64,000 nucleotides of DNA from Physcia stellaris (GCA_018902385.1 JABSSW010000030.1:124001-188000); one strand, 5' to 3'. Positions 34,054 through 45,394 are shown, numbered from the stretch's first letter. Program-made: numbers and translations. Notes: generated by a model not told the origin, from the letters alone.

Positions 34054-37000
34054 TCAATTTCGTCTCGAAACGACAAATTCAATATCGACACGATCAATGA
34101 TCGAAATGACTTGTTGATAAACGTTAATACAATTCATTTTTGCAACGAATATGATCGAAACGAATGCGAAAACAAAAAAAAAGTCGAAAAAAAACGAAAA
34201 AATATGAAAATGAAAAAAAGAAATCTCGACAGAAAATTTCAAGTTGATGCAAAAAACATTTGACAATTTGTATGATAATTTGATCGATTTTTCAAACAAA
34301 ATTTCGCTGAAAACGATGCGAATTGATTTCGCAAACATGTGTTGATTCAAATTTTTCGATTTCGAATTTTTCGAATTTTGATTCATCGACGACTTTTGAT
34401 TGATTGTAAATTTGAAATAAATCGTAATTCGTGATTAACTTGAGAAGAATTCTCAAAAAAAAACGTTATTTTGATTTTGAAACAAACGTTTTTTTTTGAA
34501 TTTTTTATCGAACATTTCGAACAGATTTTCGATAATAAAATACGACTTTTTCGAAAAAATTGAACATGATCGATCGAATTGTCGAAAATCAAAAATTTGT
34601 GAAAAACGACAACGAATTTGATGTTGTTGCAAATCGAATGATTTAAACTTTTCAACAAACATGCGATGCAATTCATTCATAATCAAATAGAATTTTTGAA
34701 TGTGAAATTTTTGATGTTTTTGAATTGATATATGCGATAAAATAAATGAAAAAATGAATGAACAATTGACGATTGCGTTTTTCATCGACTTTGAATTGAT
34801 TTTGTATGTCGCAATCGAAAGATTCGAACGCGTTGATACGATGATTGATTCGAAAATTATTGAAAATCAAAATTTTTGATTTCTAAATGTTGCAAAAGAA
34901 ATAAATGATTTTTGCGAAACAAACGAAACAAACGAATCAATGTTTGTTGATTTTTCAATAATTTTGTGTGTGAATTCTGATGCGAAAATTCGAAAATCAA
35001 AACTTTTGACAAATTTTCGAACATGACGTTCGCGTATATGTTCGTGAAACTTGTTATTGAAATTGAATATCTTGTTGCAACGTCGACAAATTGTTGATTT
35101 TTTCGTTGATTTCGACATAATTTCGAATGTGAAAAACGAAAGATTCGAACGTTTCAATAAAATGACTGTTTTGAATGTTATTGCAAATTCGAACATGAAT
35201 TTTGAAACAGAAAAATTATGCGAAAAAAATGACGTTTTTTCGATTTCGCATATTGAATTGACTGCATAAATCGAGAAATAAAAATTTTCGATTTGTTTTT
35301 GAATTTTTTGTTTTCGTTGATATGCATGACGAGCGAATTGTTGTTTTAATTTATTGCGTAATGTTTCATGACACGAAAAAATTCAAAATAATGTTTTTGA
35401 ATTGAAAAAACATCGATTCGACAAATGAAACAACTTCTTTTGAAAATTAAAAAAAAAATGAATGATTTTTGCGAAATAAACGAAACAAACGAATCAATAA
35501 CAATTGAATTCTTTTCGCTTTCGTCTATTGATTTGTTTGTAAAAATTTTGAAAAACGAATTTTCGATTTCAAATTTCTGAATAACGAATTCATGATGTTT
35601 TGATTCGAACGATTGAGAAAATGATGATTTCGACGAAATAAATAAACATTGAATTGATGTGTTTTTCATCGATTTTGATACAATTTCTGATGCATCAAAT
35701 GAAAATGTGAATTTTTCGATGTGTTGATTGTTTTCAAAATCATGACAAAATCGAATATTTGTTTTGATGTTGCAATAAAAATATCAAATTTTTGCGAAAC
35801 ATGCGAAACAAACGAATCAATGATTGTTGATTTTTTCATCGTTTCGCATATTGACTTGAATGTATCGACTGAAAAAACGAATTTCGAACAGATTTCTTTG
35901 TATGTTGTTCGCGCACGTGCTCGCGAAACTTTTCTTGAAATTGAAATTTGAATCGCAACGCATGCAAATTATTTTCGAAATTTTGATCATTGCAAATGAA
36001 ACATTCGCGAAATCGACTCGTAAAATTTCAATTCATTCATTTAACGATGTTGATTTCATGACGTTTTGTTTATCGTATTAAATATCGAAAGCAAAATTTC
36101 AAAAACAAATGAACAACAACATAAACAAATTTGATTTTCGATACAAATGTTGACATTGTTGAAAATGTTGCAAAAATTTCGCGATTTCACTGAATCGTCG
36201 ATTTTCGCATGTGAATGTTGAATCGAAAATATCGATATTTTGAAATTTCGATGTTGATTTTGCAATTTTTTGAATTTTCAAAATTTTTGACTTGATTCGT
36301 TTTGCATTTTTGACAACATTAATTTTAATTTTCTTGATCATTTTCAAATTCTTAAATGAAATGTTCAATTTTTGTTGTTTCGACGAAACAAATAAAATAA
36401 ATATTGTTGATTTTTCGATAATTTCGTTCGCATATTTTTCGAAAAATTGCAAAACGAATTCGTATGTTTGTTGATTTCGAACAACACATGACGAATATTG
36501 AAAATGATATAAATTTCAAATTTCGTAAATTAATTGACATCATTGACAGCGATTTGAAATCGAAATTTTAATTTTTTGTTGTTTTTGCAGAATCGTTGAA
36601 TTCGTTGCAAACTCATTAGAAAAAAACGTTTTCGTAAAAATTATATCGAAATCGTGTAATGAGATGAATTTCGATTGATTTTTGAATCAATTCAGAACGA
36701 AATTCATCAAACAATCGTGTAACAGATTCAGCAAATCGAATTTTCGATGCAAAAATTGAAATTGTTGAAATCGTTGCAAAATGTCTGTGAATTTGTTAAA
36801 TATGTTTCATTTTGAATCATCGTCGATGACAATTGAATTGAAAAAATCGAAATATGCAAAAAGCAAATTTCGCAATTTTCAATTTTGTTTGTTTTCGAAT
36901 TTTTCGTTTTCGTTGTTTTGACGTCATCGTTCGTGCGAAAGAAAAAAGACGATTTGCTAAAAAATTAAATACGTTTTCGAATTGATTTTTCGACGTGAAA

Positions 37001-37653
37001 AATGACTCGAATATTGAATGTTGAAAAAGAATTTCGCAAAAATGATATGAGTTTTTCGAATGAAAATGATATTGATTTCATCGCAAAAATTGAAAATCAA
37101 AATCGATTTGCTAAACAAACAAATGTGATTTTTGAATATTTTCAAACAATTCGAATAATGTTGATATCGAATGTTGAAACAAAACGTTTTAAAAAATTTT
37201 TGATATTTCGAATGCAATGATTTTTAATGCAAAATTCTGAAAATTTGATGTTGAATTCAATATCGATACAAAAAACAAACGTTGATTTGCTAAACAAATA
37301 AATAAAATATCGAAAAATTCTCGAATGAAAAAAATGATTGCAATATTAAACGTTGATGAAAATTTGAACAATTTTTTTGATCGATATTGAAATCATCGTT
37401 GAAATCAGAAAATATGATCGATCGATAAAAAAAACAAATATGTTTTGAAAATGTTTTCGAAAAAAATAAATGATTCGAATTCGATCGAAAAAATGAAAAT
37501 TCGATCGAAAATTTCTGATCGAATAACGAAATTTCTGATTCGATTTCTGATTGAATATTTCTGATATGATGTTTTCGTGACGTAAAAAAATTCGTTGTCT
37601 TGATAATTTAAATTTGATTTATTGATATGTAATGATGTCACAAATGATTTCAA
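34054..37653 (-). repeat. tandem decayed modules with C2H2-like fingers
   Basis: On the minus strand ICRRCNKIFNFNNKFHEHIR continues to RH at about 35,100, a C2H2 finger (C-x2-C ... H ... H). A linker with IDSFVSFVSQKSFISF follows toward 34,900. Similar linkers occur near 35,500, 35,810 and 36,410 (IVDSFVSF-like stretches), and a second finger-like CFICRIDVFSIQKHYFEFF lies near 35,420. About four modules, 300-600 bp apart, can be made out. They lie inside the fossil LTR element and might be part of its coding region or an inserted repeat. They are too decayed to assign. Confidence 0.45.
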
Positions 37654-38927
37654 TCGTCGTCATGATTTGTTGATTAAATAAATGCGTATCACGTTCGAAA
37701 ATATCAAACAATCGTCGTTTCGATCAATAGCAAAACAATTTCGTTTTCGTTATATCGAAATGATTTTTTCGTGAAAATTCACATTCGAAATCGTTGTTTT
37801 TTGAAAAATGATTTGAATGAAATAAAATTTCGTTGTTTTCATTCAAATCGTTTAAATTTTCGATTTCACGTGAACAAAATTACGTCGTTTTCGTTGCACG
37901 TTTAAAATTTGATGACGTTTTAAATTTTCGCATTTGTTTGAGATTTTGTTTATTGAATAAATTGTCGTATTTCGAACAACTTGAAAAAATTAAAATGATT
38001 TCGATATAATGTGAAATGTCATGCATTGATATGATATTAATACATAATTACACGAAAATATCGAAATGAAAAGCAAATACATGAAAATTTGCAAAAACAT
38101 ATGTAAAAAATTTGATCATAAACGAATTTCGATTTTGTCATTCGATGTGATAAAATAAAAATGTTAATTTTGTCAAATGTTGAATTCGATGCACGCTCGT
38201 CACAAAAAATAATAGAATCGATTGATTTTTCGAATTCGAAATGTTCGAAACGATTTATGATGAAGAAATTTTGCATTGCAAAATGTCAAAATCGAATTCG
38301 ATCGATATATTCATTTTGATTTCGTTGCATCAATGCGATTTCATGAAATCGATTAATTCGAAACAATTTTTGAAAATTTTTTATTCAGAAATTGTTTGCG
38401 ATCGTTTTTGTTCAAGAATGATATTCGTACGAAACAGACGTCAATAATTTGAATTGATCGCTGTTCAAAATTACAGTTTCGTGATTAAAAATTTGAAACG
38501 AAATTGCACGAATTCATTGAAAACATTACTTTGAAATTGATTTTTCATCTGAAGTCGATGTGACTCGCATTCATATCATGAATATTATTGCAATTAGTCA
38601 TGCAAGACTTTTTGCGACAATGCTTGATGACAAAATCAACAAAACTCGTCGTGAAAAACTCATTGCTATTATTGTTTATTGATTGATTATCGAAATCATC
38701 GCTATGCGATGTAAATTTGTTCGAAAATAGACAGTTGATTCAATTGTTGTTCGTTTCAAATACAACATTGCTTGTCGCATTGATAATTTTTGTAAAATTC
38801 ATAATTTCGATGTTGAAACGATGAAGAATTTTTGCAAAATCAATTTTTATAAATCAATTTCTATTGAAACAATACGAAATTCTTGTAATCGTGTCAGATG
38901 TTGTTCAAACTTGTCACATTTACAATT
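37654..38927. other. decayed DNA including repeat R2 copy 2 (38,008-38,205)
   Basis: R2 copy 2 is uninterrupted and serves as the empty-site reference for the MULE at 29,428. At 38,570-38,930 two plus-strand frames (HARLFATMLDDKINKTRREK and CRIDNFCKIHNFDVETMKNF) look like former coding sequence, not identified. Confidence 0.45.
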
Positions 38928-39360
38928 AAACTGATCGTCGAATCAAATTTCAAATCGACATGTTCGAACTTGATTTGAGTTTGATTCAAATTCAAGCTTT
39001 TCATTTAAAGTTTGAGTTTGATTTGATCAAGCTTCAAACTCAATGTTAAAGTTTGAACTTGACTTGAAAATGACATCATATACTAATTATAGTAAAAAAA
39101 GTTCTAATAATAAAAAGTTATTAATAAATGCATTATCTTTTTGCATTACTTTTTTTTAAAACGTAATATTTACTTCAAATTTGATCATTTTTAAAAAAAA
39201 ATCAAATCAAATCAAACTTTCAAGCTCAAACTTCAAACTCAATTACAAAGTTTGACTTGATGTCAAGACAAATTTCAAACTCAAAATTTCAAATTTGATT
39301 CGATTTTTTCGAATCAAATTCTTGATTCGATTCAAGTTTTGACTCGACGCGATCAGTCTA
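38928..39360. mobile_element. MITE (433 bp), MULE-type by target repeat
   Basis: Flanked by a perfect 9-bp target repeat TTTACAATT (38,919-38,927 and 39,361-39,369). Ends are AAACTGATCGTCGAATCAAA and the inverted TAGACTGATCGCGTCGAGTC. The inside has many ttgagtttga/tcaaactcaa inverted motifs and one TGCATTAT box pair at about 39,127. It has no coding capacity. A related fragment lies near 25,730-25,963. Confidence 0.7.
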
Positions 39361-39369
39361 TTTACAATT

Positions 39370-40118
39370 TCTATTGATTTTGACTGAATGTTTATTAATT
39401 TTATCGAATTTGAATTTTTTATCGTTTTTTTGATTATGAAATGTATTGTATTCATGCGATTTTGCAATCGCGTGTTTTTGTTGAAATCGCTATGTGAATT
39501 TCTGACGAGAATATTTTGCAATGTTTTTGTTGAACTCATCGTTCGATCAACTTTTAAAAATGTTATGATATCTTGATTCTTGTTGTTCGAGATTGAAAAT
39601 GTCGATCATAAATGTTGTTTTCGAACTGTTTCTCGATGAATGAATATAAAAATTCATTTTGTGTGAAAGTTTTTGACAATTCGTGTTTGTTTTTTCAATT
39701 ATCTTGATGTTCTTGATCTGTCGTTACTGTTATGAGTAATCGAGAAATGAAATGATTGACGTTTATTATTGAAAACGTTCACGAAATCGAATGATTGAAA
39801 TCACGTGTGTAGATTTCTTATTGCATCGAGATAGTTTGCTTTGAAATTTTGCATCGAGAATTTTGCTGATAATTTTTCGAGCTCGAATTCGCTGCTTAAA
39901 TTGAACGATACGTGATAGCAAAACAACACAGTCAATCATGATTGCGATACTTAACTGTATGATGTACAGTCTTTTTCTCGATTTGTTTCTCGTTCAGATT
40001 CTCGTTGAATCGATTTTTTGTTCGAATCGAACGTCAAGAACGTAATAGCACGTACAATTGTTGAATTGCTTTTTATACACGAATGATGTTAATCGAATGA
40101 TTATTGTAATTATTAGAA
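39370..40118. other. decayed AT-rich DNA inside the LTR element
   Basis: Next to the right LTR. No domain is recognised on either strand; GC rises slightly toward 39,900-40,100. Confidence 0.35.
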
Positions 40119-40589
40119 TGTAAAATACGAAATGTGACATCAGAAATGTATAGCAAAAAACGATATTATGACTAGACTAATAATTGCAAAACTAATTGTC
40201 TTGCAAATTTTCTATTATATAATCGTTTTGTTTGTTCAATTGTACGAATAAATCGAGCAACGTGTTTCAATTGCAAATCACTCGATTTATTGCTTGTTGT
40301 TGTACAAAGAAATGCAAACAGCATTTTTTCGAATTCGATGTTTGTTTTGCAAATGATCATGATGCATATTTCAATTTTGTCGAAATTCGATCATATTCGT
40401 ATTCATTCGAAAGTCAATCAAATTCAATAATGAGTCACGAATTAGAGTTATTTGCTTAAAAGTCAAAATTTAATTCTGACAAAAACTGATTTTTGTCGAT
40501 AATTCTAATTCGTGACTCATTATTGAGTTTGATTTATTTTCGAATGAATACGAATATCTTATGTCGATTTGAAATTTGAATGTTTTACA
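40119..40589. repeat. right LTR, enlarged by a MITE
   Basis: Starts TGTAAAATACG and ends TTTTACA, followed by TTCGC. Without the inserted 161 bp it is about 310 bp long and aligns end to end with 14,428-14,746. Confidence 0.8.
40396..40554. mobile_element. foldback MITE (159 bp), TA target
   Basis: Nearly perfect inverted arms of about 53 bp, starting TTCGTATTCATTCGAAA, leave only about 50 bp between them. TA at 40,394-40,395 and 40,555-40,556 is the target repeat. The left LTR has the empty site (tcatattttatgtcg), which proves insertion after the LTR element arrived. The few arm mismatches suggest it is younger than most of its surroundings. Confidence 0.85.
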
Positions 40590-40617
40590 TTCGCACAGAA
40601 ATTTCTTTAGCAACAAC

Positions 40618-41590
40618 ATGACGTCTGAATCATGGCTCGTTCGCACGTCGTATAGCCAATAGAGACGACGTTGAAGAAATTCGAAAAGCATTTAGAAAGC
40701 TATCACGCGAAGATGTCGCTCGATGTGATCAATTGCTCGAAACAGTTGATTGAAACGACAAAAATTTGATCTGAGAAATGTTGATTTACGAGACCAATTT
40801 GAAATGTTCGATCAGAACTTTACAACGTGAAATGCATCAATTAAATTGATGAAAATGCATTGCATGTCGCAAATCGTGAACGAGTTTTAGTCACGTCATT
40901 CGACGAATCGATTGAATCGAAAAAGCGTTGTTTTTGCGATCAAAGTCGAAAAATTGAAACAACGTACGATACAGCGATGAAATGCATACAGATTTCGATT
41001 CTCAAGAACGTGTATACGTCATTCGCAAGTCGAGCACACGCATTTGTGTCAATTGTATTCAGCACGTTGTCGAAAAATTCAAGAAAAAACGAAATTTGAA
41101 AAAAAAAAACATGTTTGAGTCGCTGTGAATTACAATTTCAAATCAAACATGATGTTTTACGATGTTTTTGACAATATCAATGACAAAATGACGCTGCAAA
41201 TGTATAGAAATCAAATATTGAAATTCGTAATCAAATCATGAATTTTCGAAATTCGAACAAATGAAATCTCATTTACATTGAAAGAAAATGACGATTCGAG
41301 TCACGAAACGAGCAAAAACAACATTTGTCGAACGTGAAAAAAAAAAAATTTGCTAAACTGTTATTTCAACGTTGCAAAAAATTCTGATTTGATTTTCATA
41401 GAGAATTGCTGACAAGAGTCAAAGCAATGAATCAAAAAGATATCGCATTGAAACGACGAAACCATCGAGCATTTGATGATAAAAGATTGAAAAAAACATA
41501 TGTTTCAACGCTTTATCAACGAACGAAGCAGATCGATGCTCGAACGATTACGCGATGTTATTCGGTTGAAAAATCAAATGACTGAATATT
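40618..41590 (+). pseudogene. Tc1/mariner-type DDE transposase (decayed)
   Basis: Starts MTSESWLVRTS. Motifs in order, in more than one frame: LSREDVARCDQLLETVD (N-terminal helix region); KCIACRKSWTSFSHV; VRYSDEMHTDFDSQERVYVI, the first catalytic aspartate; IRTNEISFTLKENDDSSHET, the second; and YFNVAKNSDLIFIENC, the third acidic block (normally SPDLAPIENCW). The end FINERSRSMLERLRDVI matches the tail of fungal Tc1-like transposases. Former tryptophan codons now read TGA, while glutamine CAA codons survive. That fits C-to-T change at CC/CT rather than CA. The element supplies the TIRs at 14,181 and 42,156. Confidence 0.75.
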
Positions 41591-42060
41591 GAACGTCAAA
41601 TCATTTCAATTCGATTCTTCACGCATGTATCATCAAGATATTGATATACACGAGTAATGATCGATATTCGATTTCGTACAGATATGTTTTGATTCATGCG
41701 CGTTGTTATTTGAACAATTTGATCTTGTTTGACTCATTTTAGAAACGTTTCATCATATTCATCATTCATGAGAGCCATTTCATCTTTTAGCGCTAAAGTA
41801 TCGTTCGATTTGAATATAAATTCGAGCATATCGTTGACCTGAAATTTACGATGATTGATAAAGAAATTATTTGAATTATTTGAAAAATATTAGCATTGAT
41901 TGCGACGGAGAAAAAAGAATGCGAGCGGAACAAGCATTTGAACCTTATTTAACGTTTACTTACACACGAAATTGATCGAAAATTCAACATCATTGTTAAT
42001 CATGACGTAATTCGATTTTGTATGAGAATTGTTTTGAATCAAATGCTTCGAAATCGTGAT

Positions 42061-42156
42061 TTGTAGGTCAAAGGGTGAAAGGGAACGATCGCATACAAAT
42101 CTTGGTGGGACGGGTCCAATGTGGCTTAGCGTTCCAATATTTCTGTCAACCGCGAG
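42061..42156. repeat. right terminal inverted repeat of the Tc1-like element
   Basis: Inverted partner of 14,181-14,278. Ends ttctgtcaaccgcgag. It differs from the left copy mainly by transitions, yet keeps normal GC. Confidence 0.8.
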
Positions 42157-42669
42157 ACGGAGTACTCTGTCCCTTATCGCGGTGGACAGAATAAAATTGT
42201 GGTTCTCACCCTACAACAGTCAGGTTAACTCGGTAGATTGAAAATAAACGAACGAAGTCAATTTTCAACTTCCATCATCCCATTTGTCATACTCCTCCAC
42301 CTCCTCCTCCTCCTCCTCCTCCTCCTCCTCTTTTTGGGATGTTGCTTTTCTATAGATGTTCAATTCTTCAACTTCTACGCCACTACCATAATCACAGACG
42401 TCTTACCCGATACGCATCTCCCTCATGTCTCACCAAAACCATTGGGATTCTACTCCACAACCGTAGCACGTTCGACATGTGACTTCGAAACTCAGCTTCA
42501 CCTTTCCAGTCGCGAAACTGACAAGACAAGGGCGTCGAGCGGTGTTCGTCGTTGAAACAAGCTTGCTTGACCTGGCCCATGCATCGGTAAAATGTTTAGG
42601 CACTTATTACTACTTATTAGCTACCCTCAGCCAAAATCTACACGTGTGAAGGCTATTTCTTAAGGTACC
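42157..42669. repeat. intergenic with a (CTC)10 microsatellite
   Basis: Ten CTC units lie at 42,301-42,330. The plus-strand frame across it (42,238-42,555) is low-complexity and unlikely to be a gene. Nothing else is seen. Confidence 0.6.
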
Positions 42670-43133
42670 TTAGGGGCCAGACATCACGTGCCACCATTCC
42701 ATAAGAAGGATAAGTATAATCGTGGGTACAAGTAGTAGCCCAACACCAGATGTGAGTGCAATTGTCTTTTTACAAGAAAGTTGTGCAGCCAACGGACTGT
42801 AATTACCCATGCCTCTTCGGTTACATTCGGCCAACATTCTCGGAGGGACACTGATCGCCTGTGAATGATCTGGATCAGCGCCAAAAGCCAATTTTCTAAG
42901 ATGAGGTTCTCGGATCGAGGAGTATCGACGGGATCTACAGAAGAATACACAACCACATGGCTCCCGTGAGTAGATGGTGGATATACCTGGAGAATGAGGC
43001 TCTCGGAATGTAGCCTGCAGGTGGGTGTGAAGATCGGATCGCTAAAATCGAGCATCAGTGGACCACAAGCATTCTTCAGCTGCAAAATCGAAGGCAAAGG
43101 TGAAGCTTGTCCCATTCTCATTCTAATCGTCAT
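42670..43133 (-). CDS. small protein with C-terminal membrane helix, unknown function
   Basis: Exon 1 is 43133-42949 and exon 2 is 42895-42670; a 53-nt intron (GTATTC...CTTAG) keeps frame and gives 136 aa. The N-terminal half has LILQVYPPSTHGSHVVV. The second half has DPDHSQAISVPPRMLAECNR, then an apolar helix ALTSGVGLLLVPTIILILL near the C-terminus and a short tail WWHVMSGP. The layout suggests a tail-anchored membrane protein. The family is not recognised. The splice was inferred because the membrane helix and the upstream frame lie in different frames; the alternative is that only one of the two frames is real. Confidence 0.4.
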
Positions 43134-43853
43134 CTTGCATTCTGCTTATTTCCTTATCAGCTTACTTTAACGCTAATGACTGATTCGGACGTTGCTAATT
43201 TCCATCTTGCCGGCTTCCGCTATGGACCTACGGATCCTTTGGGGCTGGAAAAGATCGAATGATCATACATGACGCACGATTAACTCACACACGAGTCTCG
43301 CCTTCCTATTCAGCATTAGTACCTCGTACCGGATAGCAAATTCTTAGGTATGATACCACTCTACCAGACATCTGGCTTGACCTCGGAGAGGAAGATTGCC
43401 GTTTGATAATATGGCAATCAGGATGTTCCATTCTCCCACTCGCTTTCGCGCCCGGATATCGGAGCAAATAATGCATGTTCTTAAGAACTCTTTTCCCATT
43501 TTGAGTGCATTTTGTTCCGATCGCGTACGTTCCTTCGTGATGCGAAAGATACAGAACTAAGACGCTATTTAATCTCATTCCCTACAAGCGCTGGTTATTC
43601 CTTCCTTGACGTATGAGCTGACATTGATTGACAATCGGTAATGTTCGGAGCGAGGGAATCCAACATCCTGCAACTCCTTCCTTCCAGCCAACCAACACGC
43701 ACGGACAATGATCTTCTTGAAGATGAGCAGTAAACCAGGACGTGCGGCTGAAGGCTTTAAATCCCCGGCAGCCCGCGCGTTCATCCTGACGGGAAGTTCT
43801 TTTGCTGCAGAGATACTCTGTAGAACTCGAAGCTCGAGTGGAAGATCGCCGTC
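43134..43853. other. intergenic, nothing recognised
   Basis: Divergent promoter region between the small minus-strand gene and the flavoprotein gene. Short frames only. Confidence 0.4.
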
Positions 43854-45394
43854 ATGTTTGTCTCTACAACCCAGGTGCTTTCTCTTCTCTCCCTTTCACA
43901 GTTGATATCGGCTCTTCCCTCGCTTTCCTTCGACACAGCCGCATATAGTCCCTCTTGCATCATCAAACGTGATGTTGTTGTGATCGGTGGCGGCTCCTCA
44001 GGCACCTATGCCGCCATTGGTGTCCGCGATAGAGGCAAAAGCGTCGCCGTAGTCGAAGCGCAAAGTGTCCTTGGAGGTCACACAAACACCTATACGGACC
44101 CTGCCACGGGCACAACCGTCGATTATGGCGTGGTTGTTTTCGACAATACTACCACCGTCACCTCCTATTTCAAGAGGTTCGACGTCCCACTCACTGCTGG
44201 CACTGGTGCCGCCACAGGCATCCGGAAACGGTACAACGTTGATTTTCGAACGGGCAAAAACGTCACCAACTATGTCTCCCCAGACCCAACAGCTGCTTTC
44301 GAAGCGTACGCTGCCCAGCTTCAGAAATATCTATTTCTCAACACACCAGGGTGGAATCTACCCAACCCTGTCCCAGCTGAGCTACTCATCCCGTTTGGAG
44401 ATTTTGTCAAGAAGTACAAGCTTGATGGTGCCGTGCCTATCATCAATTCATATGCGCAGGGCTTTGGTGATACCCTATCAATCCCGACTCTGTACATCAT
44501 GAAGTATTTTTCGCTATCGGTCCTGCAAGGGGCTCAAACGGGATTCTTGACTACGGTTCGACATGACAACAGCGAGATCTATGTGAAAGCACGAGCAGAA
44601 TTGGGAAGTACGTCAGTCAGAGAGATTAGACTGCCTCACGGATTCGATACTGACTTTCTCCCTTAACCAGATGACGTGTTCCTCAACAGCAAAGTCCTAG
44701 CCACACAGCGAAACGACAAAGGCGTCAAAGTCGTCGTCCAAACACCGACAGGCAACAAGCTAATCCTAGCCAAGAAAGCCGTCATCTCCATCCCACCTCT
44801 CCTCTCCAAACTCGCCGGTTTCGACCTCAGCAAATCGGAGCGGTCTCTCTTCGGTCAATTCCTGACTGGTGCTTACTACACCGGCCTGTTGCGAAACACC
44901 GGTATCCCTGATGACGTCTCAATCACTGCCGTGGGCGCAGATACACCCTACAATCTCCCTCAAGGTACAGTCCCCCGATCTCTCATCCCTCCCACCTCCC
45001 CTATCTGGAGACCAGCTAATCCCCTACCGCAAACAGTACCAACCCTATACGGCATAACCCCCACCGCCCTCCGCGGGATCAAAGACATCAAATTCGGCAA
45101 CTCCGCCCCCTCTCCGACGCCGCCGTCAAAGCAGCCATCGTCTCCCAAGTCCAAAAGCTAAAGACCGCCGGCACGATCCCCACGGCGTCGACGCCCGAAT
45201 TCGTCGCCTACAACAGTCACACGCCGTACGAGCTGCGCGTGTCGGCGGATGCGGTCGCGAAGGGCTTTTATAGGGATTTGAGGGCGCTGCAGGGGCAGAA
45301 GAGCACGTATTGGACGGGGGCGGCGTTCAATAGGCATGATAGTGGGGATATGTGGGCTTTCACGGAGGGGTTGTTGGGGAGGGTTGTTGCGTGA
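43854..45394 (+). CDS. secreted flavin amine-oxidase-like protein with one frame break
   Basis: Exons 43854-44607, 44671-44964 and 45037-45394 are joined by introns of 63 and 72 nt. The signal peptide MFVSTTQVLSLLSLSQLISA precedes the dinucleotide-binding motif VVVIGGGSSGTYAA near residue 42, then VVEAQSVLGGHTNTY. The C-terminus has YNSHTPYELRVSADAVAKGF and STYWTGAAFNRHDSGDMWAF, typical of fungal FAD-dependent amine-oxidase-like proteins. In exon 3 the frame changes at the CCCCC run 45,106-45,110. Before it the frame reads IKDIKFGNSAP, and after it LSDAAVKAAIVSQ in another frame. One more C would restore the family pattern, so this is either a sequencing slip or a recent loss. Without it the protein ends early at 45,161. 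Confidence 0.7.

Larger units (their letters stand above)
14428..40589. mobile_element. fossil LTR element with nested insertions
   Basis: Two LTRs in direct orientation bound this stretch: 14,428-14,746 and 40,119-40,589, the latter enlarged by a MITE. Both begin TGTAA and end TTACA and are flanked by the 5-bp target repeat TTCGC (14,423-14,427 and 40,590-40,594). The LTRs are about 91 % alike by eye, nearly all differences being transitions. Age is hard to judge because the whole block is hypermutated. At 26 kb it is far longer than usual for the class, since hAT, MULE, MITE and H3-bearing sequences lie inside. I found no intact reverse transcriptase or integrase. The element is thoroughly broken; its superfamily is undetermined. 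Confidence 0.75.
14181..42156 (+). mobile_element. Tc1/mariner-like transposon carrying nested insertions
   Basis: Inverted repeats of about 97 bp lie at 14,181-14,278 and 42,061-42,156. The outermost 71 bp differ at only five sites, for example ttggaacgctaggccacatt on the left against the same with one change on the right. A decayed Tc1/mariner transposase (40,618-41,590) lies beside the right end. The element's own sequence is therefore 14,181-14,427 plus 40,595-42,156, about 1.8 kb; the rest was inserted. Either a TA target (ta at 14,174-14,175 and 42,163-42,164) or a 5-bp repeat ACGGA (14,176-14,180; 42,157-42,161) may mark the insertion site. TA is the family rule. The transposon lies about 200 bp upstream of the HTH-HD start. 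Confidence 0.7.

Noticed and set aside
14428-40589. Regional centromere
   Set aside because: AT richness and H3-like frames are suggestive, but the content is ordinary nested transposons, and no sequence feature defines a fungal centromere without chromatin data.
14181-42156. A Starship- or Polinton-like giant element bounded by 97-bp TIRs
   Set aside because: The TIR sequence belongs with a Tc1/mariner-type transposase beside it, and most of the length is explained by an inserted LTR element with its own target repeats. No tyrosine recombinase captain, DNA polymerase B or capsid-type frame was recognised.
42238-42555. Leucine-rich frame as a membrane protein gene
   Set aside because: The leucine run is the translated CTC microsatellite.
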